Assembly (NCBI GenBank): GCA_900548355.1
Contig: URKR01000036.1
Span: 1 to 19,466 of the forward strand
Length of the DNA: 19,466 nt
Source: an uncultured Oscillospiraceae bacterium
GTDB taxonomy: Bacteria; Bacillota; Clostridia; Oscillospirales; Ruminococcaceae
Direction of reading: 5' to 3'
Shown: positions 1 through 5,177 of the stretch, in pieces
How the letters are laid out: the number at the start of each line of letters is the position of its first letter
Position numbering within the stretch: position 1 is the first letter of the stretch
Notes under the pieces: model-generated
What the model saw: only the letters and a program-made list of their open reading frames with translations
Told to the model about the DNA's origin: nothing
The model's database searches: none
Translations under genes and position numbers: made by a program

Positions 1-679
1 CCTGTCGCAGAGAATCCGCCAAACTGGCCAGCGCCCGCTTTTCCAGCCGCGAAATATAGCTGCGGCTGATCCCGAACCGCGCGGCCACCTGCCGCTGGGT
101 CATCGGGGCGCGGCCGTCCAGGCCATAGCGCAGCGCCAGCAGCTCGCGGTCGCGGGCGGGCAGCGCCGCCACCAGCGCCCGCAGCCGGCGGGCGGCGTCG
201 GTCTGCTCGCAGTGTTCTTCCATCACAAAATCGTCGGGCAGCACATCGGCAACGGTCAGCCCGCCGTCGCCGGCCTCGATCGGCTCCTGCAGCGAGGTCG
301 TCGTCCCTTCGCGCCGGATGCGGCGCAGATGCATACGGATTTCGTTTTCGATGCACTGGGAAGCGTAGCTCGCAAACCGCACCCGCCGCGCCGGGTTGTA
401 GGTATCCACCGCCTTGATCAGCCCGATCGTGCCGATGCTGATGAGGTCGTCGCTGCCGCTGACGGCGTAGTACTTTTTCACCACATGGGCCACCAGCCGC
501 AGGTTGTGGCTGATGAGCCGGTCCCGCGCGGCAGCGTCGCCGTTCTGCAGCGCCGCAAAGGCGGCCTGTTCCTCCGCCGGGTGCAGCGGGTGCGGAAAGC
601 TGCCGCTCTCCAGCCGCAGCGCCAGGTAAGCAATCTGCCCGGCCGCCGCCTGCACAAACACCGCCAAAATCCCAAACAT
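1..679 (-). CDS. sigK: RNA polymerase sporulation sigma factor, SigK/SigE family (3' end cut by window)
   Basis: A sigma-70 family factor that would direct core RNA polymerase to mother-cell sporulation promoters. The frame is open from the ATG at 679 to the window edge (226 codons), so only a few C-terminal residues can be missing. Region 2 is clear: NLRLVAHVVKKYY near residue 65, then DLISIGTIGLIKAVDTYNP and FASYASQCIENEIRMHLRRIRRE. Region 4 near the end reads LRYGLDGRAPMTQRQVAARFGISRSYISRLEKRAL, the helix-turn-helix that reads the -35 box. The short hydrophobic N-terminus followed by SFPHPL is typical of SigK in Clostridia. The start is supported by an AGGGGG-type Shine-Dalgarno just upstream. 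I see no skin-type interruption in the part present. SigE or another RpoD-like sporulation sigma is the alternative; the ISRSYISRLEKRAL segment favours SigK/SigE over housekeeping factors. Confidence 0.88.
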   Translation of the reverse strand, partial: MFGILAVFVQAAAGQIAYLALRLESGSFPHPLHPAEEQAAFAALQNGDAAARDRLISHNLRLVAHVVKKYYAVSGSDDLISIGTIGLIKAVDTYNPARRVRFASYASQCIENEIRMHLRRIRREGTTTSLQEPIEAGDGGLTVADVLPDDFVMEEHCEQTDAARRLRALVAALPARDRELLALRYGLDGRAPMTQRQVAARFGISRSYISRLEKRALASLADSLRQ

Positions 680-750
680 ACCACCACCCCCTGGCAGGGT
701 ATGCGGGAGGATGGCGGAAAAGAAGCGGGGGAGCAGCTTTCTTTCTTGGG

Positions 751-758
751 TGTATATG
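751..758 (-). promoter_or_regulatory. possible sigma-E/K-like -10 element upstream of sigK
   Basis: On the minus strand this reads CATATACA, which resembles the CATANNNT -10 element of sporulation sigma factors. It lies about 70 nt upstream of the sigK start. I cannot see a convincing matching -35 element, so this is a weak candidate. The rest of the 182-nt gap between sigK and the ATPase gene holds no recognisable gene or terminator. Confidence 0.2.
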
Positions 759-861
759 ATAATCCCCAGCACTTTGGATTTATCAGATACGCCCTTATTA
801 TCGCAGAAAATGGGGCGGAAGGCAAGGGGGGCAAGGAGGAAACAAGGAAATTTTGCTGAGG

Positions 862-2088
862 TTAGATCAGGTTGCAGGGGATAAAACAGTTTTTCTGATC
901 GATTGGGATGACTTCTTCGCACATGCAGACAATGCCGCCGCTGCCGCGTATAAGCGCTGTCTTATCGAACACTGCGTACTTTTTGATTTCCCGGCGGTCA
1001 GGGCTGGCGGACTTTTTAATTTCCAGCGGATGAACCAACCCGTTCTCTTCGACGATTACATCAATCTCTTTTGCATTGGAATCACGGTAATAGGTCAGGT
1101 TGGCTTTGTCCGGCGAACAGGAATAGCTTTTCAGCAACTCGATCACGACATAATTTTCGAAGTAATGGCCGCTTGCCGCACCCAGCATCAGGGTGTCTCG
1201 GGTGAGCCACATAGACAAATACGCGCACAATCCGGTGTCGCAGAAATAGAGCTTGGGCGTTTTGGTCAGCCTCTTCAGCTCGTTGTTCGCAAAGGGGGGC
1301 AGAAGATAGACAATCCCCAACCCCTGCAAAATCCGCAACCACTCTTTTGCGGTTGGCTGGGAGATGTCGGCTGCTTCGGCCAGGGTTTTGTAGTTGACCT
1401 GTTCGGCCGTCAGAGCGGCGCAGGCGCTCAAGAATTTACGGAAACGGACAGAATCGGTGATGCCGCCGGCCTCGGCAACGTCCCGCATCAGATAAGTTTC
1501 GATGTAGGAATTGAAATACTCCTGCCGCAGCTCGGCGTCTGCGTGTAGCGCATCCGGCATACCGCCGCGCCAGATATGCTCGAACACCGCTACAATATCG
1601 TTCTTTTTGGCTGTTTTCTGCCGCTCCAGAAGGCAGGGCAGAGAAAAATCCAGCTTGTTTGAAAAAACCGTTCCGTCCACTTCGTTTTGAGAAAGGCTGT
1701 ACAGCTCCAAAATCCCGATTCTGCCGGCCAGCGTTTCGCGGATGTTTTTCATCATTGTGTACTGCTGGGAACCGGTCAGCCAGAAAAGCCCCCGCTCCTC
1801 GGTTTCGTCGCAGATGATTTTAATCTGTTCAAACAGTTCGGGGGCCTTTTGGATTTCGTCAATGATGATGGGAGGTTTGTAGGTCTGAAAGAACAGCACA
1901 GGGTCGCTTTGTGCCAGGGCGCGGGCCATTGCGTTGTCCATCGTCACATAGGTGCGGTTTTGCCCTGCGGCCAGATGCTTCAGCATCGTGGTTTTGCCGA
2001 CCTGCCGTGCGCCTGTTACCAGAGTGGCCTTGAAAAAAGCGTTCATGCGCAAAAACTTTCGCTCCAATGCGCGCTCGATATAGGGCAT
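862..2088 (-). CDS. AAA-type ATPase with DUF4143 C-terminal domain (COG1373-like)
   Basis: A 408-residue P-loop ATPase of the widespread AAA_14/DUF4143 family, whose cellular role is largely unknown. Seen: Walker A GARQVGKT at residues 26-33, Walker B PIIIDEIQ at 73-80, a sensor-like LTGSQQ at 104-109, and a winged-helix-like stretch (ADISQPTAKEWLRILQGLG, about 239-257). The C-terminal part contains EIDVIVE and PLEIKKS (about 341-360), the D...ExK spacing of a PD-(D/E)XK nuclease-like fold often noted in DUF4143. The start at 2088 has an AGAGAGG ribosome-binding site. It has its own promoter, so it is probably a separate unit from the sirtuin operon upstream. Its DNA is visibly less GC-rich than its neighbours, which suggests horizontal acquisition. 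No signal peptide or membrane segment is seen. Family membership is confident; function is not known. Confidence 0.9.
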   Translation of the reverse strand: MPYIERALERKFLRMNAFFKATLVTGARQVGKTTMLKHLAAGQNRTYVTMDNAMARALAQSDPVLFFQTYKPPIIIDEIQKAPELFEQIKIICDETEERGLFWLTGSQQYTMMKNIRETLAGRIGILELYSLSQNEVDGTVFSNKLDFSLPCLLERQKTAKKNDIVAVFEHIWRGGMPDALHADAELRQEYFNSYIETYLMRDVAEAGGITDSVRFRKFLSACAALTAEQVNYKTLAEAADISQPTAKEWLRILQGLGIVYLLPPFANNELKRLTKTPKLYFCDTGLCAYLSMWLTRDTLMLGAASGHYFENYVVIELLKSYSCSPDKANLTYYRDSNAKEIDVIVEENGLVHPLEIKKSASPDRREIKKYAVFDKTALIRGSGGIVCMCEEVIPIDQKNCFIPCNLI

Positions 2089-2118
2089 AGAATGACCTCT
2101 CTTCGAATTCAGGAAAAT

Positions 2119-2134
2119 ATAAAGTGTACTTTAT
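2119..2134. promoter_or_regulatory. 7-bp-arm inverted repeat over the ATPase transcription start (candidate operator)
   Basis: A perfect inverted repeat, ATAAAGT-GT-ACTTTAT on the plus strand. It overlaps the end of the predicted -10 box of the ATPase promoter and is centred close to the predicted +1. That is a classic repressor-operator position. Whether a protein binds it is inference; self-regulation or a phage- or element-type regulator are both possible. Confidence 0.5.
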
Positions 2135-2161
2135 TTTATCCTAGATTCTGAATGCTGTCAA
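2133..2161 (-). promoter_or_regulatory. sigma-A promoter of the AAA/DUF4143 ATPase gene
   Basis: Read on the minus strand: TTGACA (2161-2156), a 17-bp spacer, then TAAAAT (2138-2133). The -35 matches consensus and spacing is ideal. The -35 box overlaps the stop codon of the upstream sirtuin gene, so the ATPase can be transcribed independently. No terminator is visible between the two genes. Confidence 0.75.
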
Positions 2162-3123
2162 TGGTGGAAAGCGCGGAAAGTTTCAAAACTCTCCGGCTGC
2201 TCCTGCTGAAGTTCTCTTACCACCCCGTCAATATCTCCCCGCACACAGATGGACCGGCTGGCGATTTCCTGCGGGCAGAAGGATTCGTAAAGGTTCAGGC
2301 AGGCATACGTCGCCTGTGGATTCTGCGCGGTCATACGCCAAAAATTGTATTTTATAATCGTTGGCGTGTTGCCGCCGACCCCGAGCTCGAGAAAGAGGAT
2401 GTGCTGCCCCTCATGCCGGCGCATAAAGTCGTTATACCGGCCCGCGGCGGCGTGCCAGCCTTCGTCCTCGACAAAGCTGTCGTCGGCGCGCAGGTTCATC
2501 GTCATCGGCCGGCCGCAGACCGGGCAGCGGGGGACAAGCGCGGAAGGGATCGCCCGGCGGGGCGCGCACCCTTCCGGCAGGCGCAGCGCGCCGGTTTCTT
2601 CGATTTTGTACCCCTGCGCCTCGACCATTTGGCGGATCGCCGCCGCATTGTCGTAGGTTTTCTGGCAGCAGGGTTCGCTGCACTGGAACAGCCCGTAGTC
2701 CCCCTGGGTATAAAACAGGCGGTGCTTGTCAAACCCGGCTTTCTGGAAGCAGTGATCGACGTTGGTGGTCAGCACAAAGTAATCTTTGCCGTCCACCAGC
2801 GCCTGCAGCGCGGCGTAGGTATCTTTGGGCGGGTTCTGGTAGCGGTTGATCCAGATATACCGGCTCCAGTAGGCCCAGTGCTCTTCGAGGCTGTCAAACG
2901 GGTAAAACCCGCCCGCGTACATATCCCGGAAGCCGTATTGGCGGATGAAATCGGCAAAATATGTTTCGAACCGTTCCCCGGAATAGGTAAACCCCGCCGA
3001 GGTCGAAAGCCCCGACCCCGCGCCGATCACGACGGCGTCGGCGGTTTCCAGCTCATGCCGGAGCCGTTCCGTCGGCGGCAAGAAGCCGCCGGTAGATTTC
3101 GAAGTCGCTGTCCTTAAAAACAT
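2158..3123 (-). CDS. Class M sirtuin (SirTM), predicted protein ADP-ribosyltransferase
   Basis: A 321-residue Sir2-fold protein predicted to transfer ADP-ribose from NAD+ to a protein target rather than to deacetylate. Seen: NAD-binding GAGSGLSTSAG at 34-44, TTNVD at 119-123 (N121, D123), and YTQGDYG at 138-144. Q140 sits where deacetylase sirtuins have the catalytic His, which is the hallmark of class M sirtuins. A Zn site is formed by the cysteines of QCSEPCC (148-153) and CPVC (200-203). GVGGNTP at 248-254 belongs to the ribose-binding loop. The ATG at 3123 has a GAGGTG ribosome-binding site 7 nt upstream but lies inside the macrodomain gene, giving a 71-nt overlap. A downstream TTG at 3081 is the alternative start. 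The adjacent macrodomain gene matches the known writer/eraser pairing of this family. The assignment is confident; the substrate is unknown because the usual GcvH-L target gene is absent here. Confidence 0.88.
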   Translation of the reverse strand: MFLRTATSKSTGGFLPPTERLRHELETADAVVIGAGSGLSTSAGFTYSGERFETYFADFIRQYGFRDMYAGGFYPFDSLEEHWAYWSRYIWINRYQNPPKDTYAALQALVDGKDYFVLTTNVDHCFQKAGFDKHRLFYTQGDYGLFQCSEPCCQKTYDNAAAIRQMVEAQGYKIEETGALRLPEGCAPRRAIPSALVPRCPVCGRPMTMNLRADDSFVEDEGWHAAAGRYNDFMRRHEGQHILFLELGVGGNTPTIIKYNFWRMTAQNPQATYACLNLYESFCPQEIASRSICVRGDIDGVVRELQQEQPESFETFRAFHH

Positions 3124-3865
3124 TGAAGATCACCTCAATCGAAGCAGGGTGCGCCTGCTGCCAGGCGCGGACGGTTTGCAGCGCGATGTTCGCGGCGCGC
3201 TCGTTCGGGAAGTGGAACTCACCGGTCGAGATGCAGCAGAACGCGACGCTGCGCAGCCTGTTTTCGGCCGCGAGATCCAGGCAGGCGCGGTAGCAGGCGG
3301 CCAGCAGCGCGTCGTCCTGCGCCGTGACCGCCCCGCGCACAATCGGCCCCACCGTGTGCAGCACATACCGGCAGGGCAGGTTAAAGGCCGGCGTGATCTT
3401 GGCGCGGCCGGTCGGCTCCTCCGCCCCCTGGGCCGCCATCAGCCCGGCGCAGGCCGCCCGCAGCTGCACCCCGGCAAAGGTGTGGATCGCATTGTCAATG
3501 CACCCGTGGCAGGGCGCAAAGCAGCCGAGCAAGGCGCTGTTGGCGGCGTTGACGATCGCATCGCATTGCAATGTCGTGATATCGCCCTGCCAGAGGTAAA
3601 GCCCTGCCCGGGCGGGGGAGAGGGCGCGGTAATCGGTGACGCCCTTGCGGCGGGTTTCCTCCTGCAAAAAGGCGTCCTGCAAAGCGAGGAAACGCGCGCT
3701 TGCCGGCATCGGCGGGCGGACGTTCACGAGCGAGCGGAACAGCCGCCGCTTTTCTTGCGGGGTATCCGGCCGGGGCAGCCGGGCGTAGGCCGGGCGCTCG
3801 TGCCGCAGGATTTCAAGCAGCTCGTCCAGCCGGGCTTCCTGCGCGTCGGCGTTTGGGTTCGGCAT
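3053..3865 (-). CDS. Zinc-type macrodomain protein-ADP-ribose hydrolase linked to SirTM
   Basis: A 270-residue macrodomain predicted to remove ADP-ribose placed by the neighbouring SirTM. The N-terminal ~85 residues form a helical extension typical of the SirTM-linked group. The macrodomain follows: QGDI at 93-96 (adenine contact), VNAANSALLGCF at 105-116, and then C115, H120 and C122 in GCFAPCHGC. This C-x4-H-x-C arrangement is the zinc-ligand pattern of Zn-dependent macrodomains. Further conserved parts are TGRAKITPAFNLP, YVLHTVGP (167-174) and the ISTGEFHFP loop (212-220). I chose the ATG at 3865, with a GAGGTG Shine-Dalgarno. The same frame stays open further upstream, but that stretch is an out-of-frame reading of the ferredoxin. 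The start lies 2 nt after the ferredoxin stop, which argues for translational coupling. Confidence 0.9.
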   Translation of the reverse strand: MPNPNADAQEARLDELLEILRHERPAYARLPRPDTPQEKRRLFRSLVNVRPPMPASARFLALQDAFLQEETRRKGVTDYRALSPARAGLYLWQGDITTLQCDAIVNAANSALLGCFAPCHGCIDNAIHTFAGVQLRAACAGLMAAQGAEEPTGRAKITPAFNLPCRYVLHTVGPIVRGAVTAQDDALLAACYRACLDLAAENRLRSVAFCCISTGEFHFPNERAANIALQTVRAWQQAHPASIEVIFNVFKDSDFEIYRRLLAADGTAPA

Positions 3866-3867
3866 CG

Positions 3868-4053
3868 TCAGCACCTCACAATCGCCTGCACGGGGCAGTG
3901 TTCGAAGCAGTTGCCGCAGTGCAGGCAGTGCTGCGGCTGGATTGCATAGGGCTGGCCCGGCGTGATGCAACTCTGCGGGCAGTTGGCCGCGCAGCGCCCG
4001 CAGCCGATGCAGGCATCGGTGATATGCCATTGGAAGGAGAAATATTGCTTCAT
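3868..4053 (-). CDS. Small ferredoxin with two [4Fe-4S] motifs
   Basis: A 61-residue protein with two complete Cx2Cx2Cx3CP motifs: CIGCGRCAANCP starting at C15 and CLHCGNCFEHCP starting at C43. This is the bacterial 2[4Fe-4S] ferredoxin pattern, with one extra Cys at 29. It should act as a small cytoplasmic electron carrier or redox-sensitive partner. The ATG at 4053 has a GAGGTG ribosome-binding site 5 nt upstream. The frame stays open far upstream but has no homology there. The gene sits between the micropeptide and the macrodomain, and its stop is almost fused to the macrodomain start, so it is part of the ADP-ribosylation operon. Its role there is not known. It could supply or sense redox state, or itself be a target of modification. 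Confidence 0.88.
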   Translation of the reverse strand: MKQYFSFQWHITDACIGCGRCAANCPQSCITPGQPYAIQPQHCLHCGNCFEHCPVQAIVRC

Positions 4054-4111
4054 GGGGGCACCTCGCTGGGAATGTGTATACAAACGCCGGGCAACGGCGG
4101 AAAGGCAGGGT

Positions 4112-4132
4112 GTTCCCGGCGGGGCCGGGAAC
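4112..4132 (-). promoter_or_regulatory. RNA hairpin between micropeptide and ferredoxin genes
   Basis: A perfect 9-bp stem (GTTCCCGGC / GCCGGGAAC) with a 3-nt loop in the 91-nt gap between the micropeptide stop and the ferredoxin start. No U-run follows on either strand, so it is not a standard terminator. It could stabilise the 3' end of the upstream segment or reduce read-through, making the peptide more abundant than the enzymes. That role is inference. Confidence 0.5.
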
Positions 4133-4144
4133 GGGGGAGACGGC

Positions 4145-4237
4145 TTACTTGTCGCCGGCGCCGCAGGCGGTGCCACAGGCAGCGGCCGGGGCGGCGTGCA
4201 TCTCGCTGCGCCATCCGAACAGGTTGGAAAGAGCCAT
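4145..4237 (-). CDS. 30-residue cysteine-bearing micropeptide, first gene of the ADP-ribosylation operon
   Basis: A very short frame from the ATG at 4237 to the TAA at 4145. It is preceded by an AAGGAGGT Shine-Dalgarno with 7-8 nt spacing, the best ribosome-binding site in the operon. The product starts MALSNLFGWR, has an alanine-rich middle and ends CGTACGAGDK, with its two cysteines (21 and 25) in a CGTACG repeat and a C-terminal lysine. There is no signal peptide or membrane segment; the first ten residues could form a short amphipathic helix. I do not recognise a named family. Its position upstream of ferredoxin, macrodomain and SirTM makes it a candidate substrate, carrier or redox sensor of that system, which is inference. 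A leader peptide controlling the operon is the alternative. It is too short for coding statistics, so the support is the ribosome-binding site and position. Confidence 0.6.
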   Translation of the reverse strand: MALSNLFGWRSEMHAAPAAACGTACGAGDK

Positions 4238-4282
4238 CGTACATACCTCCTTGGGGTTGGGGCTTGGCAGCCCTTTTGGGTG

Positions 4283-4306
4283 TGCAGGCGGCGGGTTCCG
4301 CCTGCA
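4283..4306 (-). promoter_or_regulatory. 5' leader hairpin upstream of the micropeptide operon
   Basis: A perfect 9-bp stem (TGCAGGCGG / CCGCCTGCA) with a 6-nt loop, about 45 nt upstream of the micropeptide start. If transcription begins upstream of it, the hairpin lies in the 5' leader. No U-run follows in the direction of transcription. It could protect or regulate the leader. Confidence 0.4.
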
Positions 4307-4311
4307 TCTTT

Positions 4312-4411
4312 ATTGTAAAACCCCGGCAAGGAAAACGGAAGTACGCACAAATCTATTACTAAGTTACCCCAAAGTAACCGACCTTGACAAGCGGCGGGGG
4401 CATGAATTATA
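4312..4411 (-). promoter_or_regulatory. candidate promoter region for the micropeptide-ferredoxin-macrodomain-SirTM operon
   Basis: Two minus-strand -10 candidates are visible: TATAAT at 4411-4406, which overlaps the plus-strand -10 of the HxlR gene, and TACAAT at 4317-4312. Neither has a good -35 at 16-18 bp. The operon may therefore need activation, or share a bidirectional promoter with the regulator. I cannot choose between them from sequence alone. Confidence 0.25.
4363..4378. promoter_or_regulatory. inverted repeat, candidate HxlR operator
   Basis: GTTAC-N6-GTAAC, a perfect 5-bp-arm inverted repeat in the divergent intergenic region. It lies 5 bp upstream of the -35 box of the HxlR-family gene and between that promoter and the divergent operon. 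HxlR proteins are dimeric winged-helix regulators that bind such palindromes, commonly beside their own gene and a divergent target. Binding here is inference. Confidence 0.5.
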
Positions 4412-4413
4412 CT
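4384..4413 (+). promoter_or_regulatory. sigma-A promoter of the HxlR-family regulator
   Basis: TTGACA (4384-4389), an 18-bp spacer, then TATACT (4408-4413). The predicted start near 4420 leaves a leader of about 160 nt before the gene, and that leader contains a GC-rich hairpin repeat. Confidence 0.75.
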
Positions 4414-4455
4414 ACGGAAATAATGCGGATTTGTTTGACGTTCGAAACCGCGAAT

Positions 4456-4515
4456 GTAGGGGCGAGCATTGCTCGCCCGCCGCGCCGCAGACGTCCGCGG
4501 GGCGTCGGGGACGCC
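4456..4515. repeat. REP-like GC-rich hairpin repeat in the HxlR leader
   Basis: Begins GTAGGGGCGAGC and contains two hairpins: GGGCGAGC-ATT-GCTCGCCC (4460-4478) and GGCGTC-GGG-GACGCC (4501-4515). GTAGGGGCG-type hairpins are common intergenic repeats in gut Clostridia, and this looks like one copy. That it is repeated elsewhere in this genome cannot be shown from the window. It lies between the promoter and ribosome-binding site, so it would be transcribed as leader structure. Confidence 0.5.
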
Positions 4516-4578
4516 GCCGGAATACCGGAAATCCTGATTCAACAGCCATATCCAAACATAACAGGGAGGGAAACGGCC

Positions 4579-4923
4579 ATGATGACCAAAGACGAGATGC
4601 CGGCCTGCCCGGTGGCGACGACGGTGCAGCTGATCGGCAGCAAGTGGAAGCTGCTGATCCTGCGCGATCTGCTGAGCCGCCCCTGGCGGTTCAACGAGCT
4701 GCGCCGCGACCTGGAGGGCGTCAGCCAGAAGGTGCTGACCGACAGCCTGCGCGCGCTCGAGGCGGACGGCATCGTGCGCCGCACCGTCTACCCCGAAGTG
4801 CCGCCCCGGGTGGAGTACAGCCTGACCGAACTCGGCCGCAGCTTGCAGCCGATTCTCGACGCGATGAAGGACTGGGGAGAGCAGTACAAAGCCCAGAACC
4901 TGCCCGGGCAAACCGAAGCATGA
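4579..4923 (+). CDS. HxlR-family winged-helix transcriptional regulator
   Basis: A 114-residue MarR-like DNA-binding protein of the HxlR family. Seen: C10 in ACPVATTVQLIGSKWKLLILRDLL, the family signature in which an N-terminal Cys precedes the G-x-KW motif. The winged helix follows (RFNELRRDLEGVSQKVLTDSLRALEADGIV, 37-66), then a wing with PPRVEYSLTELG (75-86). Some family members, such as HypR of Bacillus subtilis, sense electrophiles or disulfide stress through this Cys. The start at 4579 (two ATGs in tandem) has a GGAGGG ribosome-binding site; the frame remains open upstream through the repeat, but nothing conserved is there. It diverges from the micropeptide-ferredoxin-macrodomain-SirTM operon across a shared intergenic region with an inverted repeat, so it probably regulates that operon and itself. 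The family call is confident; the signal is inferred. Confidence 0.92.
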   Translation: MMTKDEMPACPVATTVQLIGSKWKLLILRDLLSRPWRFNELRRDLEGVSQKVLTDSLRALEADGIVRRTVYPEVPPRVEYSLTELGRSLQPILDAMKDWGEQYKAQNLPGQTEA

Positions 4924-4924
4924 C

Positions 4925-4955
4925 AAAGGCCGACCCCGATGCGGGCCGGCCTTTT
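4925..4955. terminator. intrinsic terminator between the HxlR gene and the flavodoxin-like fragment
   Basis: Stem AAAGGCCG (4925-4932) / CGGCCTTT (4947-4954), with an inner stem CCCG/CGGG, followed by a short T-run ending at 4955 on the plus strand. It starts immediately after the HxlR stop. The A-flanked left arm lets it serve the convergent minus-strand gene as well. Confidence 0.7.
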
Positions 4956-4968
4956 GGTTTGGCGGGTT

Positions 4969-5130
4969 TTACAAAAAGAGTTCGTTTTCCTTGCGGCCGG
5001 CGGCTGTCCGGCACAGCATGGCGTGGATGCCATCCACCAGCAGCGCGGCGCCGGGCAGTTCGCCGGCCAAAAGATCGGCCACCCGGCGGGTGCCGCCGGT
5101 GGGGCTGAAAACCAGTTCAAACAGTTGCAT
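4969..5130 (-). CDS. 53-residue flavodoxin-like N-terminal fragment
   Basis: A short frame from the ATG at 5130 (AAGGAGAG ribosome-binding site) to the TAA at 4969. The product begins MQLFELVFSPTGGTRRVADL, matching the first strand, FMN-phosphate loop (SPTGGT) and first helix of flavodoxin-fold domains such as those of EFR1-type ferredoxin/flavodoxin proteins. The rest of a flavodoxin (normally about 140 residues or more) is missing, and no continuation is visible in other frames downstream, where the terminator and HxlR gene lie. It is therefore either a decayed remnant or a small protein that kept only the first fold unit. It starts 47 nt after the phosphodiesterase stop and is probably co-transcribed with it. 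Confidence 0.5.
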   Translation of the reverse strand: MQLFELVFSPTGGTRRVADLLAGELPGAALLVDGIHAMLCRTAAGRKENELFL

Positions 5131-5177
5131 GGGGTTCTCTCCTTCTTTCGGGGCGCGGCTTGGCGGCCCGCGTTTTG

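Noticed and set aside
478..834. A 118-codon minus-strand frame overlapping sigK
   Set aside because: It is out of frame with the clear sigma factor and has no recognisable features.
3149..3949. Plus-strand open frames over the macrodomain and sirtuin genes
   Set aside because: They have no domains or good ribosome-binding sites, and the minus strand carries clear conserved families.
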